DNA of 64,000 bases, from assembly GCF_048282545.1 (NCBI RefSeq), contig NZ_CP182485.1:1674001-1738000 (forward strand). Direction: 5' to 3'. Positions 53,381 through 63,001 of this stretch are shown piece after piece (the first letter of the stretch is position 1; each line of letters begins with the position of its first letter). This stretch comes from Opacimonas immobilis. GTDB lineage: Bacteria > Pseudomonadota > Gammaproteobacteria > Enterobacterales > Alteromonadaceae. Under the pieces are notes generated by a model. It was not told the origin of the DNA and did not search any database. It worked only from the letters and a program-made list of their open reading frames with translations. The position numbers and the translations under genes are program-made.

Positions 53381-55063
53381 TTAAGCCAGTTTAATGATGA
53401 CCGCTTGCCATGGCTTCAATTGATAATGACCAGATTCGACCACTAAGTCATCGTAGTTATTCAATTTCACATCAGATGACAACAGTTCACTGTCTAAGCT
53501 GACCGTCTGGTTATCACTAGAATAGTTTAATAGGATCAATAAAGTTTCATCGTCCAACGTGCGGGTGTAACTAAAGATGTTTGGATCTTCTAGTAAATAC
53601 ACTTTAAACGCACCATATATTAATGATAAGTGATTTTTGCGAAATGCAGTCAACGAACGAAAGTAGTTCAAGGGCGATTTTGGATCAGCTTCTTGTGCCG
53701 CAACGTTGATAGTTGGGTAATTTGGGGTCACTTTTAACCAAGGTTTACCTTGGGTAAAGCCTGCATTCGTCGAACTGTCCCATTGAATCGGAGTGCGCGC
53801 ATTGTCTCTGCCACTGAGTTTATGAGAGTCAAGTAATGCTTGGGTATCACCGCCTTCTTGCTCGGTTAATTTATACCAATTGATGGTCATCAAATCGTTA
53901 TAATCTTCAATGCTCTCAAATCGAGCATTGGTCATACCGATCTCGTCACCCATGTAATAATAAGGGGTGCCTCGCATAGTTAGGAGCATCGTACTGAGTA
54001 GTTTAGATGACGCTTCACGATGCTCATCACTGTCATCGCCAAACCACGATACTTGACGTGGAAAATCATGATTAGTATGCCATGTTGTGCCCCAACCAGC
54101 GTGATCAAACTCAACAGCCCAATCGCATAATATCTTTTTATATTTTACGAGATCACGATGGTCAGAGTTGACCATTTTCCTTGAATCTAACCCTAGCTCA
54201 ACATGTTCGAAATGATAGTTCATATTGAGTTCTTGACGTGTTTCGTCTACGAGATCGTGGATGTTGTGAATGTGCGTACCTGGCCCTTCAGCCACCGTCA
54301 TAATATCGTAGTGTTGCAACACTTCACGATTCATTTCGTGTAAATACTCATGCAGACGTGGTCCTTGGGCATACACATCAATCATTGCTTCGCCATGGAC
54401 ACCTTCAAAGACCGGATAACCATCATGTTTAGAGATAAAGGTGATCACGTCCATGCGGAAACCATCGATGCCTTTTTTGAACCAAAAATGCATCATGTCA
54501 TAAATCTCAGCACGGACCTTGGGGTTTTCCCAATTTAAATCCGGTTGTTCTACCGCAAAATAGTGTAAGTAGTAAGAGTTGGTCGCTTCATTGAAACGCC
54601 AAGCACTGGCGTCAGGGGCAAAAAAGCTCCAGCGCTCTGGTGGAGTACCATTTTCAGCCGGCCACCAATGGAAATAGTCGTAATACGGGTTATCTCGGGA
54701 TTGAATGGCTTGTTGGAACCAGTAATGTTCGCTGGAGCAGTGGTTGACAACAAGGTCCATGACAACCTTGATACCACGTTCATGCATACCCTTGAGCAAT
54801 TCGTCAAAATCCGCCATATCGCCAAACTCTGACATGATGTCGCGGTAATCTGAAATATCATACCCATTATCGTGATTAGGCGATTTATAAATTGGGTTAA
54901 GCCAGACTACGTCAATACCAAGTGATTCAATGTAGTCAAGACGGTTTATAATTCCGCGTAAATCACCTATGCCGTCACCATTACTATCCTGGAAAGAACG
55001 CGGATAAATTTGATAAACCACGGCCTCTTTCCACCATTCACGATTCATATTGGATAATAACAT
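53381..55063 (-). CDS. Cytoplasmic GH13 alpha-glucosidase / oligo-1,6-glucosidase type
   Basis: 560 aa without signal peptide; ATG 55063 or, five codons later, ATG 55048 (MNREWWKEAVVYQIYPRSF). GH13 motifs: DLVVNHCS, DGFRMDVITF (nucleophile), MTVAEGPG (acid/base), GTPYYYMGDE. GH13_23/31-type enzymes hydrolyse maltose, isomaltose or related oligosaccharides, completing the pathway begun by the exported GH13/GH31 pair at 37-41 kb. Trehalose-6-phosphate hydrolase is an alternative. Confidence 0.9.
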   Translation of the reverse strand: MLLSNMNREWWKEAVVYQIYPRSFQDSNGDGIGDLRGIINRLDYIESLGIDVVWLNPIYKSPNHDNGYDISDYRDIMSEFGDMADFDELLKGMHERGIKVVMDLVVNHCSSEHYWFQQAIQSRDNPYYDYFHWWPAENGTPPERWSFFAPDASAWRFNEATNSYYLHYFAVEQPDLNWENPKVRAEIYDMMHFWFKKGIDGFRMDVITFISKHDGYPVFEGVHGEAMIDVYAQGPRLHEYLHEMNREVLQHYDIMTVAEGPGTHIHNIHDLVDETRQELNMNYHFEHVELGLDSRKMVNSDHRDLVKYKKILCDWAVEFDHAGWGTTWHTNHDFPRQVSWFGDDSDEHREASSKLLSTMLLTMRGTPYYYMGDEIGMTNARFESIEDYNDLMTINWYKLTEQEGGDTQALLDSHKLSGRDNARTPIQWDSSTNAGFTQGKPWLKVTPNYPTINVAAQEADPKSPLNYFRSLTAFRKNHLSLIYGAFKVYLLEDPNIFSYTRTLDDETLLILLNYSSDNQTVSLDSELLSSDVKLNNYDDLVVESGHYQLKPWQAVIIKLA

Positions 55064-55354
55064 CGAATAAAGTCTCCACTGCCACCTGAAGTCAGCACCA
55101 CCCAGGTGTTAATTAATTGTTATCAAAAGAAGATGGCAATTCTAAACTTAATCGTTTAAGAGTGCAATTTGTTTGGCTGAATAAAGGTAAAATTATTGTA
55201 ATAAAATGCGTTCATTCCCAATTATGTGCTGTTTGACTAACCATGAGATAACCGGTTGTTTTTTGAACAAGAATAAAATCAAAGATGTATAGGCAAAACA
55301 GAGGGCATTTGCTACCATAATTGCATCATTTGATTGGTCTAAAAAAACAACAAA

Positions 55355-56029
55355 ATGCATCTAACGTGTCAACACATCTCGAAGTCCTATCACGATGGTG
55401 ATGATTGTATTCATGTTCTTCAAGACATTAACTTTGAGGTCGCAGCAGGTCAATCCATGGCAATTGTTGGCAGTTCAGGCTCCGGTAAAAGTACGCTGAT
55501 GCATATTTTGGGTGGCTTATCCTCACCAACCTCTGGTTCAGTGTGTGTTGGTGAGCATAATTTAGCTGATTTAAGAGATGATGAGTTAGCAAAAGTACGC
55601 AACCAATACATTGGCTTTGTATATCAATTCCATCATTTATTGCCTGAGTTTACCGCGCTTGAAAACATTGCAATGCCTTTACTTATTCGTGGTGTGGCAC
55701 GCCATCAAGCTATGCAAGAAGCACAGCAATGGTTATCCCAGATTCGGCTTGAAGACCGCGCTGAGCACTTTCCCGCACAGTTATCAGGAGGTGAGCGTCA
55801 GCGCATAGCCATTGCTCGTGCAATGATCACAAAACCCGCGTTTTTGCTTGCCGATGAACCGACAGGCAACCTTGATGAAAGCAATGGTCAAGTCATCTTT
55901 GAATTGTTACTCGAGTTGCAGTTCAGTCATCAGACGGCATTAATTATTGTTACGCATGATATGAATTTAGCTAAAAGCCTTGAACGTCAGTATATTTTGC
56001 AACATGGACAGCTTACCTTATGTCCCTAG
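55355..56029 (+). CDS. lolD: Lipoprotein-release ABC transporter ATPase LolD
   Basis: 224 aa ABC ATPase: Walker A GSSGSGKST, Q-loop YQFHHLLPEF, signature LSGGERQRIAIARA, Walker B FLLADEPTGNLD. The QFHHLLPEFTALEN stretch is characteristic of LolD. The stop overlaps lolE by 10 bp. No lolC gene lies before it; the 291-bp gap upstream is non-coding. Confidence 0.93.
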   Translation: MHLTCQHISKSYHDGDDCIHVLQDINFEVAAGQSMAIVGSSGSGKSTLMHILGGLSSPTSGSVCVGEHNLADLRDDELAKVRNQYIGFVYQFHHLLPEFTALENIAMPLLIRGVARHQAMQEAQQWLSQIRLEDRAEHFPAQLSGGERQRIAIARAMITKPAFLLADEPTGNLDESNGQVIFELLLELQFSHQTALIIVTHDMNLAKSLERQYILQHGQLTLCP

Positions 56030-57246
56030 CATGGTTCCTCGCTAGACGCTTTCGCGCACACGCGCTGCAAGGCAGTAGTCGATTTATCAAAAATGCAGCG
56101 GTGACAGGCATTGCTTTGGGGTGTTGCGTATTAATCGTGTTGTTATCCATTCTCAATGGGTTTGAGCAGGCGCTTAAAACACGATTGCTGGCCAGTATTC
56201 CTCATGCAGAGTTGTTTGCAGTAGAGAATAATGGTTTACCTGACGTGGCTCAATCAGTCATGGCAATTAAGCAACAACAAGGTGTTACCAATGCGTTTGC
56301 TTACAGTAAAGCAAGCGCGATGTTGCAGCGTGACAATCAGTTGGACGCATTGCAACTATTAGGATTACCGCTCGATAGCAAGCAACATCCGTTGTTTAAG
56401 TTTCGCACTGATTATGCACAAAATGCGATTTCTGATGCCGCCCATCCCTTGATTTTTTTGGGTAAACAACTGATTGCCAGCCACCAATACTTACCAGGGG
56501 ATACGGTTGAGTTACTTCTGCCAAATCCGAACGACCCCAACTTTCGTTCTCCACAACTCGTTCGATTCACCTTAGCGGGTGAGTTGTATATTGGTGGAGG
56601 CGCAGACAATATTATTGGGTTAGTGGATCTGACTAGTTTACAATCACAGCTAGAACTTACCCATGCTGCTCAAGGGATCCAGATTTATTATGATGATCCT
56701 TTTGCGGCACAGGCAATGACTTATCAAATTGGTTACCAATTTCCATATCCAGTGTATATGTCTGATTGGACTCGTACCCATGGGCATTTATATCAAGACA
56801 TACTATTGGTTGAATTTATTGTGTACTTGGTCTTAGGGTTAGTCATTGCCGTAGCTTGTTTTAATATCGTGGTAACCTTAATGATGACGGTAAAACACAA
56901 GCAAAAACAAATTGCCATTTTAAAAACCATGGGGATTGCACGTCAGGTACTTGTGTATACTTTTGTTTTATCTGGTTTGCAAAGCGCACTGACGGGGATA
57001 GTGGTGGGATGCGTATTCGGTATTATGATAGCGTTGAATCTATCGGATGGGGTCCAAATACTACAAAACGCATTGGATGTATCTTTGTTATCGGCAGATG
57101 TGTATTTTGTAGATGCTTTACCAGCACAGTTGCTTTGGAGTGATGTGTGGCTGACCGCCTTAATCGCGGTAATGTTGGCATTACTGGCAACGTATTACCC
57201 AGCGAAAAAAGCCGCGAGCATCGTCGCGGCAGAGCATTTACACTAG
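56020..57246 (+). CDS. lolE: Lipoprotein-release permease LolE (LolC/E family)
   Basis: 408 aa with one N-terminal helix, a large periplasmic domain (about 45-265) and three C-terminal helices (LVEFIVYLVLGLVIAVACFNIV onward). NGFEQALKTRLLASIPHAEL near the start and VACFNIVVTLMMTVKHKQKQIAILKTMG match LolE/LolC. Works with LolD to move lipoproteins from inner membrane to LolA, needed here for the many lipoproteins in the window. Confidence 0.9.
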   Translation: MSLAWFLARRFRAHALQGSSRFIKNAAVTGIALGCCVLIVLLSILNGFEQALKTRLLASIPHAELFAVENNGLPDVAQSVMAIKQQQGVTNAFAYSKASAMLQRDNQLDALQLLGLPLDSKQHPLFKFRTDYAQNAISDAAHPLIFLGKQLIASHQYLPGDTVELLLPNPNDPNFRSPQLVRFTLAGELYIGGGADNIIGLVDLTSLQSQLELTHAAQGIQIYYDDPFAAQAMTYQIGYQFPYPVYMSDWTRTHGHLYQDILLVEFIVYLVLGLVIAVACFNIVVTLMMTVKHKQKQIAILKTMGIARQVLVYTFVLSGLQSALTGIVVGCVFGIMIALNLSDGVQILQNALDVSLLSADVYFVDALPAQLLWSDVWLTALIAVMLALLATYYPAKKAASIVAAEHLH

Positions 57247-58541
57247 ATCTTTACGTCCTCTACATCCGGGTCATTGAAGACGCTTTCGTCCAATTCACCT
57301 TCAGACTTGGCGACAATGCAGGCAACCATGCAATCCCCAGTAACATTGACGGCAGTCCGCGTCATATCTAATAAGCGGTCTACACCGATAATTAAGGCAA
57401 TGCCTTCAACCGGCAAATTCACTTGTTGCAGTACCATGGCGAGCATAATTAAGCCAACACCTGGCACACCGGCTGTACCGATTGAAGCTAAAGTTGCAGT
57501 AAGGATCACCAGCAAATAATCCGTCACCGACAAATCCACGCCATAGACTTGTGCGATAAAGACGGTTGCAACCCCTTGCATAATAGCCGTGCCGTCCATG
57601 TTAATGGTGGCGCCTAAGGGGATGGTGAAACTGGCAACGCTTGGTTGCACCCCAAGCTTTTGTCGGGCAGTTGCCATCGTGACAGGGAGGGTGGCATTAG
57701 AACTTGAAGTACTAAAGGCAAACAAACACGTTTGCTTCATTTTATTTAATAGCATTCGCGGGTCTAATCCCGTAAGAGTTTTGAGTAAAACAGGATAGGT
57801 AACTAAACCATGGAATACTAAAACGAAGAATACTAAGAAAAAGTATTTCGCTAAACCTAATATGGTATCGAAGCCTATACTGGCAAATAATTTTGCCATT
57901 AATACAAAGACACCATAAGGCGCAATGGCCATGACCATCGATACGATTTTCATCATGACGTTATTCAAGTCGTTAAACGCGGCCTTTATGCGCTCTCCGG
58001 AGTCACCAGCCAAGGTCAAAGCTACACCAAAAATGACTGCAAACACAATGATTTGCAACATATTACCTTGTGCCATCGATGCAATCGGATTGGATGGAAA
58101 CATATTGACAAAGACTTGACTCAAAGCAGGGGCTTCTTTGGCGCTATAGGTTGCCTCTGTGGTCAGATTCAGCCCTTCACCTGGCGCGATAATCAATGCC
58201 GCAATAATAGCAGAGCTAATGGCGATGGCAGTGGTCGTGATGTAAAGAGCGATGGATTTACCGCCTAATGAACCGAGTTTTGCCGGCTCAGATAAACTGG
58301 ATGTGCCGCAAACCAGTGATATAAATACGAGTGGCACGACTAGCATCTTTAAACTGGCGATGAAAATTTGACCTAAAGCACCGAATAATCCATCCACTAC
58401 ATTATCGTTGAGCGAGACTCCAGCAATCACCAAATCGCCCGACTCGCCAAACACAGCATTTAAGAGTAAACCGGCTGCCGCACCGGCTACCATGCCGATA
58501 AAAATACGAACGGTTAAGCTGAGTTTTTGAGGTTCTGTCAC
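57243..58541 (-). CDS. Dicarboxylate/amino acid:cation symporter (DAACS)
   Basis: 432 aa GltP/DctA-family permease. Substrate-binding hairpin SSSNATLPVTM, unwound helix GATINMDGTA and the C-terminal GVPGVGLIML and DRLLDMTRTAVNVTGD are all present. Takes up glutamate/aspartate or C4-dicarboxylates with Na+ or H+. Convergent with lolE, overlapping it by 4 bp. Confidence 0.9.
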   Translation of the reverse strand: MTEPQKLSLTVRIFIGMVAGAAAGLLLNAVFGESGDLVIAGVSLNDNVVDGLFGALGQIFIASLKMLVVPLVFISLVCGTSSLSEPAKLGSLGGKSIALYITTTAIAISSAIIAALIIAPGEGLNLTTEATYSAKEAPALSQVFVNMFPSNPIASMAQGNMLQIIVFAVIFGVALTLAGDSGERIKAAFNDLNNVMMKIVSMVMAIAPYGVFVLMAKLFASIGFDTILGLAKYFFLVFFVLVFHGLVTYPVLLKTLTGLDPRMLLNKMKQTCLFAFSTSSSNATLPVTMATARQKLGVQPSVASFTIPLGATINMDGTAIMQGVATVFIAQVYGVDLSVTDYLLVILTATLASIGTAGVPGVGLIMLAMVLQQVNLPVEGIALIIGVDRLLDMTRTAVNVTGDCMVACIVAKSEGELDESVFNDPDVEDVKI

Positions 58542-58611
58542 GTTGTTTCCTTTTGTTATTCTTATCTAATGACAAGCAGATTACCGTAACAAAACCTCAG
58601 ATACAACGACC

Positions 58612-59973
58612 TTAATCTTGTTGAAAGGAATAGACACTGCCCAAGCCAAGGATTTGGGTCAATTCATCTAAAGCAGTGTAGGATTCGGTGAGCAAATTAG
58701 GATCAGCCAAATCGGCTGGAGCTAATTCGTCTCGATAATGTTTATCCACCCATTGATACAACACTTCAAACTGCTCAGAGGTTAAGAAACACTTGGGGTT
58801 TACTGCTTTTAGTTGAGCTTTATTTAGGGCTACGCGTAACCGGAGGCAGGCCGGTCCACCGCCGTTTTTCATAGATTGCTTAACATCCAAATAATGAACG
58901 TGTTTAATCGGTGTCCCCGCGTCAGTGAGTTTGGATAAATACGCATGTACGGCGGCATTTTCACGACATTCTGTGGGCGCTATTAAGGCCATGTGAACGT
59001 CGTCTTGTTCACGATTAATGGTCAGTAACTGGGTATTAAATAAATAGCTTTTCACGGCATCTTCCACACTTACTTCGACGGTCGGGACCTCAATAAAATG
59101 CATATCTTTTATACCTACAGTCTCTCCTTTCTGAGCTAATTCAGTTTTAACTTGCACGGTATTGTGAAACGCCTGTTCATGGTAAAACAAAGTATTTTGA
59201 TTCCCCACTGCAATCACGTCATTGTGAAACACACCTTGGTCAATGACGTCGGGATTTTGCAGTGCAAATACGCACTGGTTTTCATTTAAGCCGTGCAGAC
59301 GCGCAACCGCTTGTGAGGCTTCTAACGTGTGACGCGCTGGAAATTTGGTAGGCGCGGGTACATCGGGTCGCATGGCTGAGCGGCCGTAGACAAAAAACTC
59401 GATACCAGTCTGGTCATATTGAGCACAGAAGCGAGTGTGATTCGCAGCGCCTTCATCGCCAAAGCTGTCTTGTTCAGGTAAATGGGTATGATGCGCAAAA
59501 TGTGCCTCGTCTGAGAATACCGACTTGAGGATTGCGCCAGTTTGCGTCGGTTCAATGCTCCGATGCAGTTTATTATTTAGGTTCGCAGGCGTAAAATGCA
59601 CTTTTCCATCTGCAGTATCGGCACTGGGAGACACCGTTGCGGCATTGGCTGTCCACATAGAAGAAGCCGAGTACATTGCCGCTAACAAAGCCGGTTCGGT
59701 TTTGGCGACCTTGTTGATGACTTGAGTATCACTGCCACTAAAACCCAGACGTCGTAAAATATTGATATCAGGTCGAGCGTTAGGGGCAAGTACACCTTGG
59801 GGCAAGCCTAATTCAGCCACTGTTTGCATTTTGCGGAGTCCTTGCTGGGCTGCAGCTTTGGGTTGACTGGTGCCTTTGGCATGTTGTTTGGATGCGACAT
59901 TACCATAAGATAGGCCAGCATAATTATGTGTTGGGCCGACTAATCCATCAAAATTGACTTCTACGCCAGACAT
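58612..59973 (-). CDS. astB: N-succinylarginine dihydrolase
   Basis: 453 aa; the VNFDGLVGPTHNYAGLSYGN start and the catalytic-Cys stretch NGGGPACLRLRV are diagnostic of AstB. Second step of the arginine succinyltransferase pathway, releasing ammonia and CO2. Other ast genes are not next to it. Confidence 0.95.
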   Translation of the reverse strand: MSGVEVNFDGLVGPTHNYAGLSYGNVASKQHAKGTSQPKAAAQQGLRKMQTVAELGLPQGVLAPNARPDINILRRLGFSGSDTQVINKVAKTEPALLAAMYSASSMWTANAATVSPSADTADGKVHFTPANLNNKLHRSIEPTQTGAILKSVFSDEAHFAHHTHLPEQDSFGDEGAANHTRFCAQYDQTGIEFFVYGRSAMRPDVPAPTKFPARHTLEASQAVARLHGLNENQCVFALQNPDVIDQGVFHNDVIAVGNQNTLFYHEQAFHNTVQVKTELAQKGETVGIKDMHFIEVPTVEVSVEDAVKSYLFNTQLLTINREQDDVHMALIAPTECRENAAVHAYLSKLTDAGTPIKHVHYLDVKQSMKNGGGPACLRLRVALNKAQLKAVNPKCFLTSEQFEVLYQWVDKHYRDELAPADLADPNLLTESYTALDELTQILGLGSVYSFQQD

Positions 59974-60260
59974 ACAAGTTTCTCCAAAAGTATGATCGCT
60001 TGCTAGGCAACAAGCATAGTATAAGGATATAAATAAGGCGCTAGATTACTGTTAAAGCGTTGAGATGGCAAATTGATTTTATAAAAAAATCAATAAAATT
60101 AATGGCTTACATCACTTAAAGTGGGTAAGTATGAAGATTTTCTTGTTTTATATGCAATTTACCGATATATCTTTAAAAAGAGATTGAGTATCAAATTTCC
60201 CCGTGTACAGCCAGATTTGTACAGTTATATATATGTTTTTCAAAGGATAAGCGTTTTCTC

Positions 60261-62912
60261 ATGGCAAAATCATTAGTCATAGTCGAGTCACCCGCCAAGG
60301 CGAAGACCATAAATAAATATTTAGGTAAGGATTTTATCGTAAAATCCTCCGTCGGACACATCCGCGACTTGCCAACCAAAGCATTGGGAAAAGTAGAAGC
60401 AAAGATCCCAGCTAAAGAATTAAAAACCTGGCCAGAAAAGAAAAAAGAAGAATATTTAAGACGCCATGAATACATGAAGTTGGTGGATCGTATGGGGGTC
60501 GACCCCGAAAATGATTGGCACGCCCATTACCAAATTCTACAAGGCAAAGAAAAGGTGGTCACCGAACTCAAAAAACTCGCCAAAGAAGCAGACACTATTT
60601 ATCTTGCAACGGATTTGGATAGAGAAGGTGAGGCCATTGCGTGGCATTTGCAAGAGTTACTTGGTGGCAAAGGCAAAACATTCCAGCGCGTGGTGTTTAA
60701 TGAGATCACTAAATCGGCCATCCAAGATGCGTTTAGCGCCCCAGGCGAAGTCAATATAAATCGGGTCAACGCTCAGCAAGCACGTCGCTTTTTGGACCGT
60801 GTAGTGGGCTTTATGCTATCGCCACTATTGTGGAAAAAAGTGGCTCGAGGGTTATCCGCCGGTCGCGTGCAATCGGTTGCCATGCGCTTGGTGGTTGAAA
60901 AAGAACGCGAAATCAAAGCCTTTACCCCAGAGGAGTTTTGGGATATTCACGCTGATTTGCGTTATTCAACAGTGTCGCTGACTGATGTTCAACTCAAAAT
61001 GTTGGTCGCCAAATACCAAGATAAGGCATTTAAGCCGACCAACAAAGCAGAAGCGGAAGCGGCGACTTCTGCATTGCAAGCTCAGCAATATGTGGTTTCA
61101 GCAAGAGACAGTCGACCTACAACGTCAAAACCAAGTGCCCCATTTATTACGTCTACCTTACAACAAGCAGCTTCTACACGCTTAGGTTTTGGTGTTAAGA
61201 AGACGATGATGCTGGCACAACGCTTATATGAGGCGGGACACATCACCTATATGCGTACTGACTCAACGAATCTATCCAAAGAAGCCGTGAGCAGTGCACG
61301 CGATTTTATTAATGAACACTTTGGCGCTCCTTATCTTCCATCGCAGCCGAACATCTATGGTGCTAAAGATAACGCACAAGAGGCTCACGAAGCCATCAGG
61401 CCGTCAAATGTGAATGTGCAAGGGGCAAGCCTGTCTGACATGGAAAGAGACGCACAGCGTCTTTATGAGCTCATCTGGCGTCAGTTTGTTGCCTGTCAGA
61501 TGACCCCTGCTAAATATGACTCAACCACTTTACGCGTGAAAGCCGGCGATTATGAATTAACGGCTAAGGGGCGCGTATTGAAGTTTGCCGGGTGGACCAA
61601 AGTGCAAACGCAGATCAGCAAAAAAGGCGAAGACGTTACCTTACCTGATGTCAAAGTAGGGGATGTGCTTGCGCTTGAAAAGCTCGATCCCCAACAACAT
61701 TTTACCAAGCCACCAGCGCGTTTTAACGAAGCATCTTTGGTTAAAGAGTTAGAAAAAAGAGGCATCGGTCGACCTTCGACTTACGCCAGTATTATTTCTA
61801 CCATTCAAGATCGTGGATATGTGCATTTAGACAATAAACGCTTTTACGCAACGAAGATGGGCGAAATCGTTACAGACCGTCTCTCGCAAAACTTTGCTGA
61901 CTTAATGTCCTATGACTTTACCGCCAAAATGGAACAACGCCTCGATGATGTTGCGCACGGACATAAAGCTTGGAAAGACGTATTAAACGCCTTTTATGAT
62001 GATTTTTATGCCTTATTGTTGATGGCAGAAAAACCAGAAGAAGACGGCGGCATGCATGCCAATAGTGCGGTACAAATCGAACTGGATTGTCCAGAGTGTT
62101 CGCGTCCGATGAATGTTCGTACCGCAAGCACAGGCGTGTTTTTGGGGTGTACAGGATACAACTTACCTCCCAAAGAGCGTTGCACTAAAACCTTAAACCT
62201 CACACCTGGCGATGAAGCCGTTGCTGTGGTAGACGAGGAAGATTTTGAGACTGAAGCGCTGCGTGCTAAAAAACGCTGTCCTTTGTGTGACACCGCGATG
62301 GATAGTTATTTGGTAAACGAAACCACCAAACTCCATGTGTGTGGAAATACGCCCAATTGTCCAGGTACTGAGATTGAGAAAGGCACATACAAGATCAAAG
62401 GTTATGATGGCCCCGTCTTGGAATGCGACAAATGCCAGTCTGATATGGAGCTCAAAAACGGCCGTTTTGGCAAATATTTTGATTGTACTAACGAAGCATG
62501 CAAAAACACTCGTAAGTTACTCAAAAACGGGGAGCCTGCTCCACCGAAAGAAGATCCGGTGCATTTGCCAGAATTACCATGTCAAAAGTCGGAAGGAGCC
62601 TATTTTGTTCTGCGTGATGGCGCATCAGGTATTTTCTTAGCTGCGCATAACTTCCCTAAATCTAGAGAAACGCGAGCACCTTTAGTCAGTGAGCTTAAAC
62701 GCTTTAAGGACCGTATCTCGCCTAAGTTTTATTACCTAGCGGATGCACCAGCAAAGGATCCTGACGGACAACCTGCTATTGTTCGTTATAGTCGCAAAAC
62801 CAAACAGCAATACGTTATGTCAGAGAATGAAAACGGTAAAGCATCAGGTTGGGCTGCTTGGTTCCAAGAAGGTAAATGGGTAGTTGATGATAAACGCAAG
62901 AAAGCGAAGTAA
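60261..62912 (+). CDS. topA: DNA topoisomerase I
   Basis: 883 aa. TOPRIM start LVIVESPAKAKTI, acidic DLDREGEAIAWHL, active-site Tyr330 in GHITYMRTDS, then C-terminal zinc-ribbon domains with CPECSRPM, CPLCDTAM and CDKCQSDM. Relaxes negative supercoils. Length matches the family. Ends at a bidirectional terminator. Confidence 0.96.
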   Translation: MAKSLVIVESPAKAKTINKYLGKDFIVKSSVGHIRDLPTKALGKVEAKIPAKELKTWPEKKKEEYLRRHEYMKLVDRMGVDPENDWHAHYQILQGKEKVVTELKKLAKEADTIYLATDLDREGEAIAWHLQELLGGKGKTFQRVVFNEITKSAIQDAFSAPGEVNINRVNAQQARRFLDRVVGFMLSPLLWKKVARGLSAGRVQSVAMRLVVEKEREIKAFTPEEFWDIHADLRYSTVSLTDVQLKMLVAKYQDKAFKPTNKAEAEAATSALQAQQYVVSARDSRPTTSKPSAPFITSTLQQAASTRLGFGVKKTMMLAQRLYEAGHITYMRTDSTNLSKEAVSSARDFINEHFGAPYLPSQPNIYGAKDNAQEAHEAIRPSNVNVQGASLSDMERDAQRLYELIWRQFVACQMTPAKYDSTTLRVKAGDYELTAKGRVLKFAGWTKVQTQISKKGEDVTLPDVKVGDVLALEKLDPQQHFTKPPARFNEASLVKELEKRGIGRPSTYASIISTIQDRGYVHLDNKRFYATKMGEIVTDRLSQNFADLMSYDFTAKMEQRLDDVAHGHKAWKDVLNAFYDDFYALLLMAEKPEEDGGMHANSAVQIELDCPECSRPMNVRTASTGVFLGCTGYNLPPKERCTKTLNLTPGDEAVAVVDEEDFETEALRAKKRCPLCDTAMDSYLVNETTKLHVCGNTPNCPGTEIEKGTYKIKGYDGPVLECDKCQSDMELKNGRFGKYFDCTNEACKNTRKLLKNGEPAPPKEDPVHLPELPCQKSEGAYFVLRDGASGIFLAAHNFPKSRETRAPLVSELKRFKDRISPKFYYLADAPAKDPDGQPAIVRYSRKTKQQYVMSENENGKASGWAAWFQEGKWVVDDKRKKAK

Positions 62913-62945
62913 TTTCATTTCTTAAGCGACAAAAGTTAGATATTA

Positions 62946-62976
62946 AAAAAGGCACTTCATTGGGAAGTGCCTTTTT
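62946..62976. terminator. Bidirectional terminator between topA and rne
   Basis: GGCACTTC / GAAGTGCC stem with 5-base loop, A6 before and T5 after; serves both convergent genes. Confidence 0.88.
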
Positions 62977-63001
62977 GGTTTGAATGATTCAAGTCATTCG
63001 A

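Noticed and set aside
55085..55110. CACCTG...CAGGTG inverted repeat upstream of the alpha-glucosidase gene
   Set aside because: Short arms with a long spacer; could be an operator but there is no family match or second copy.
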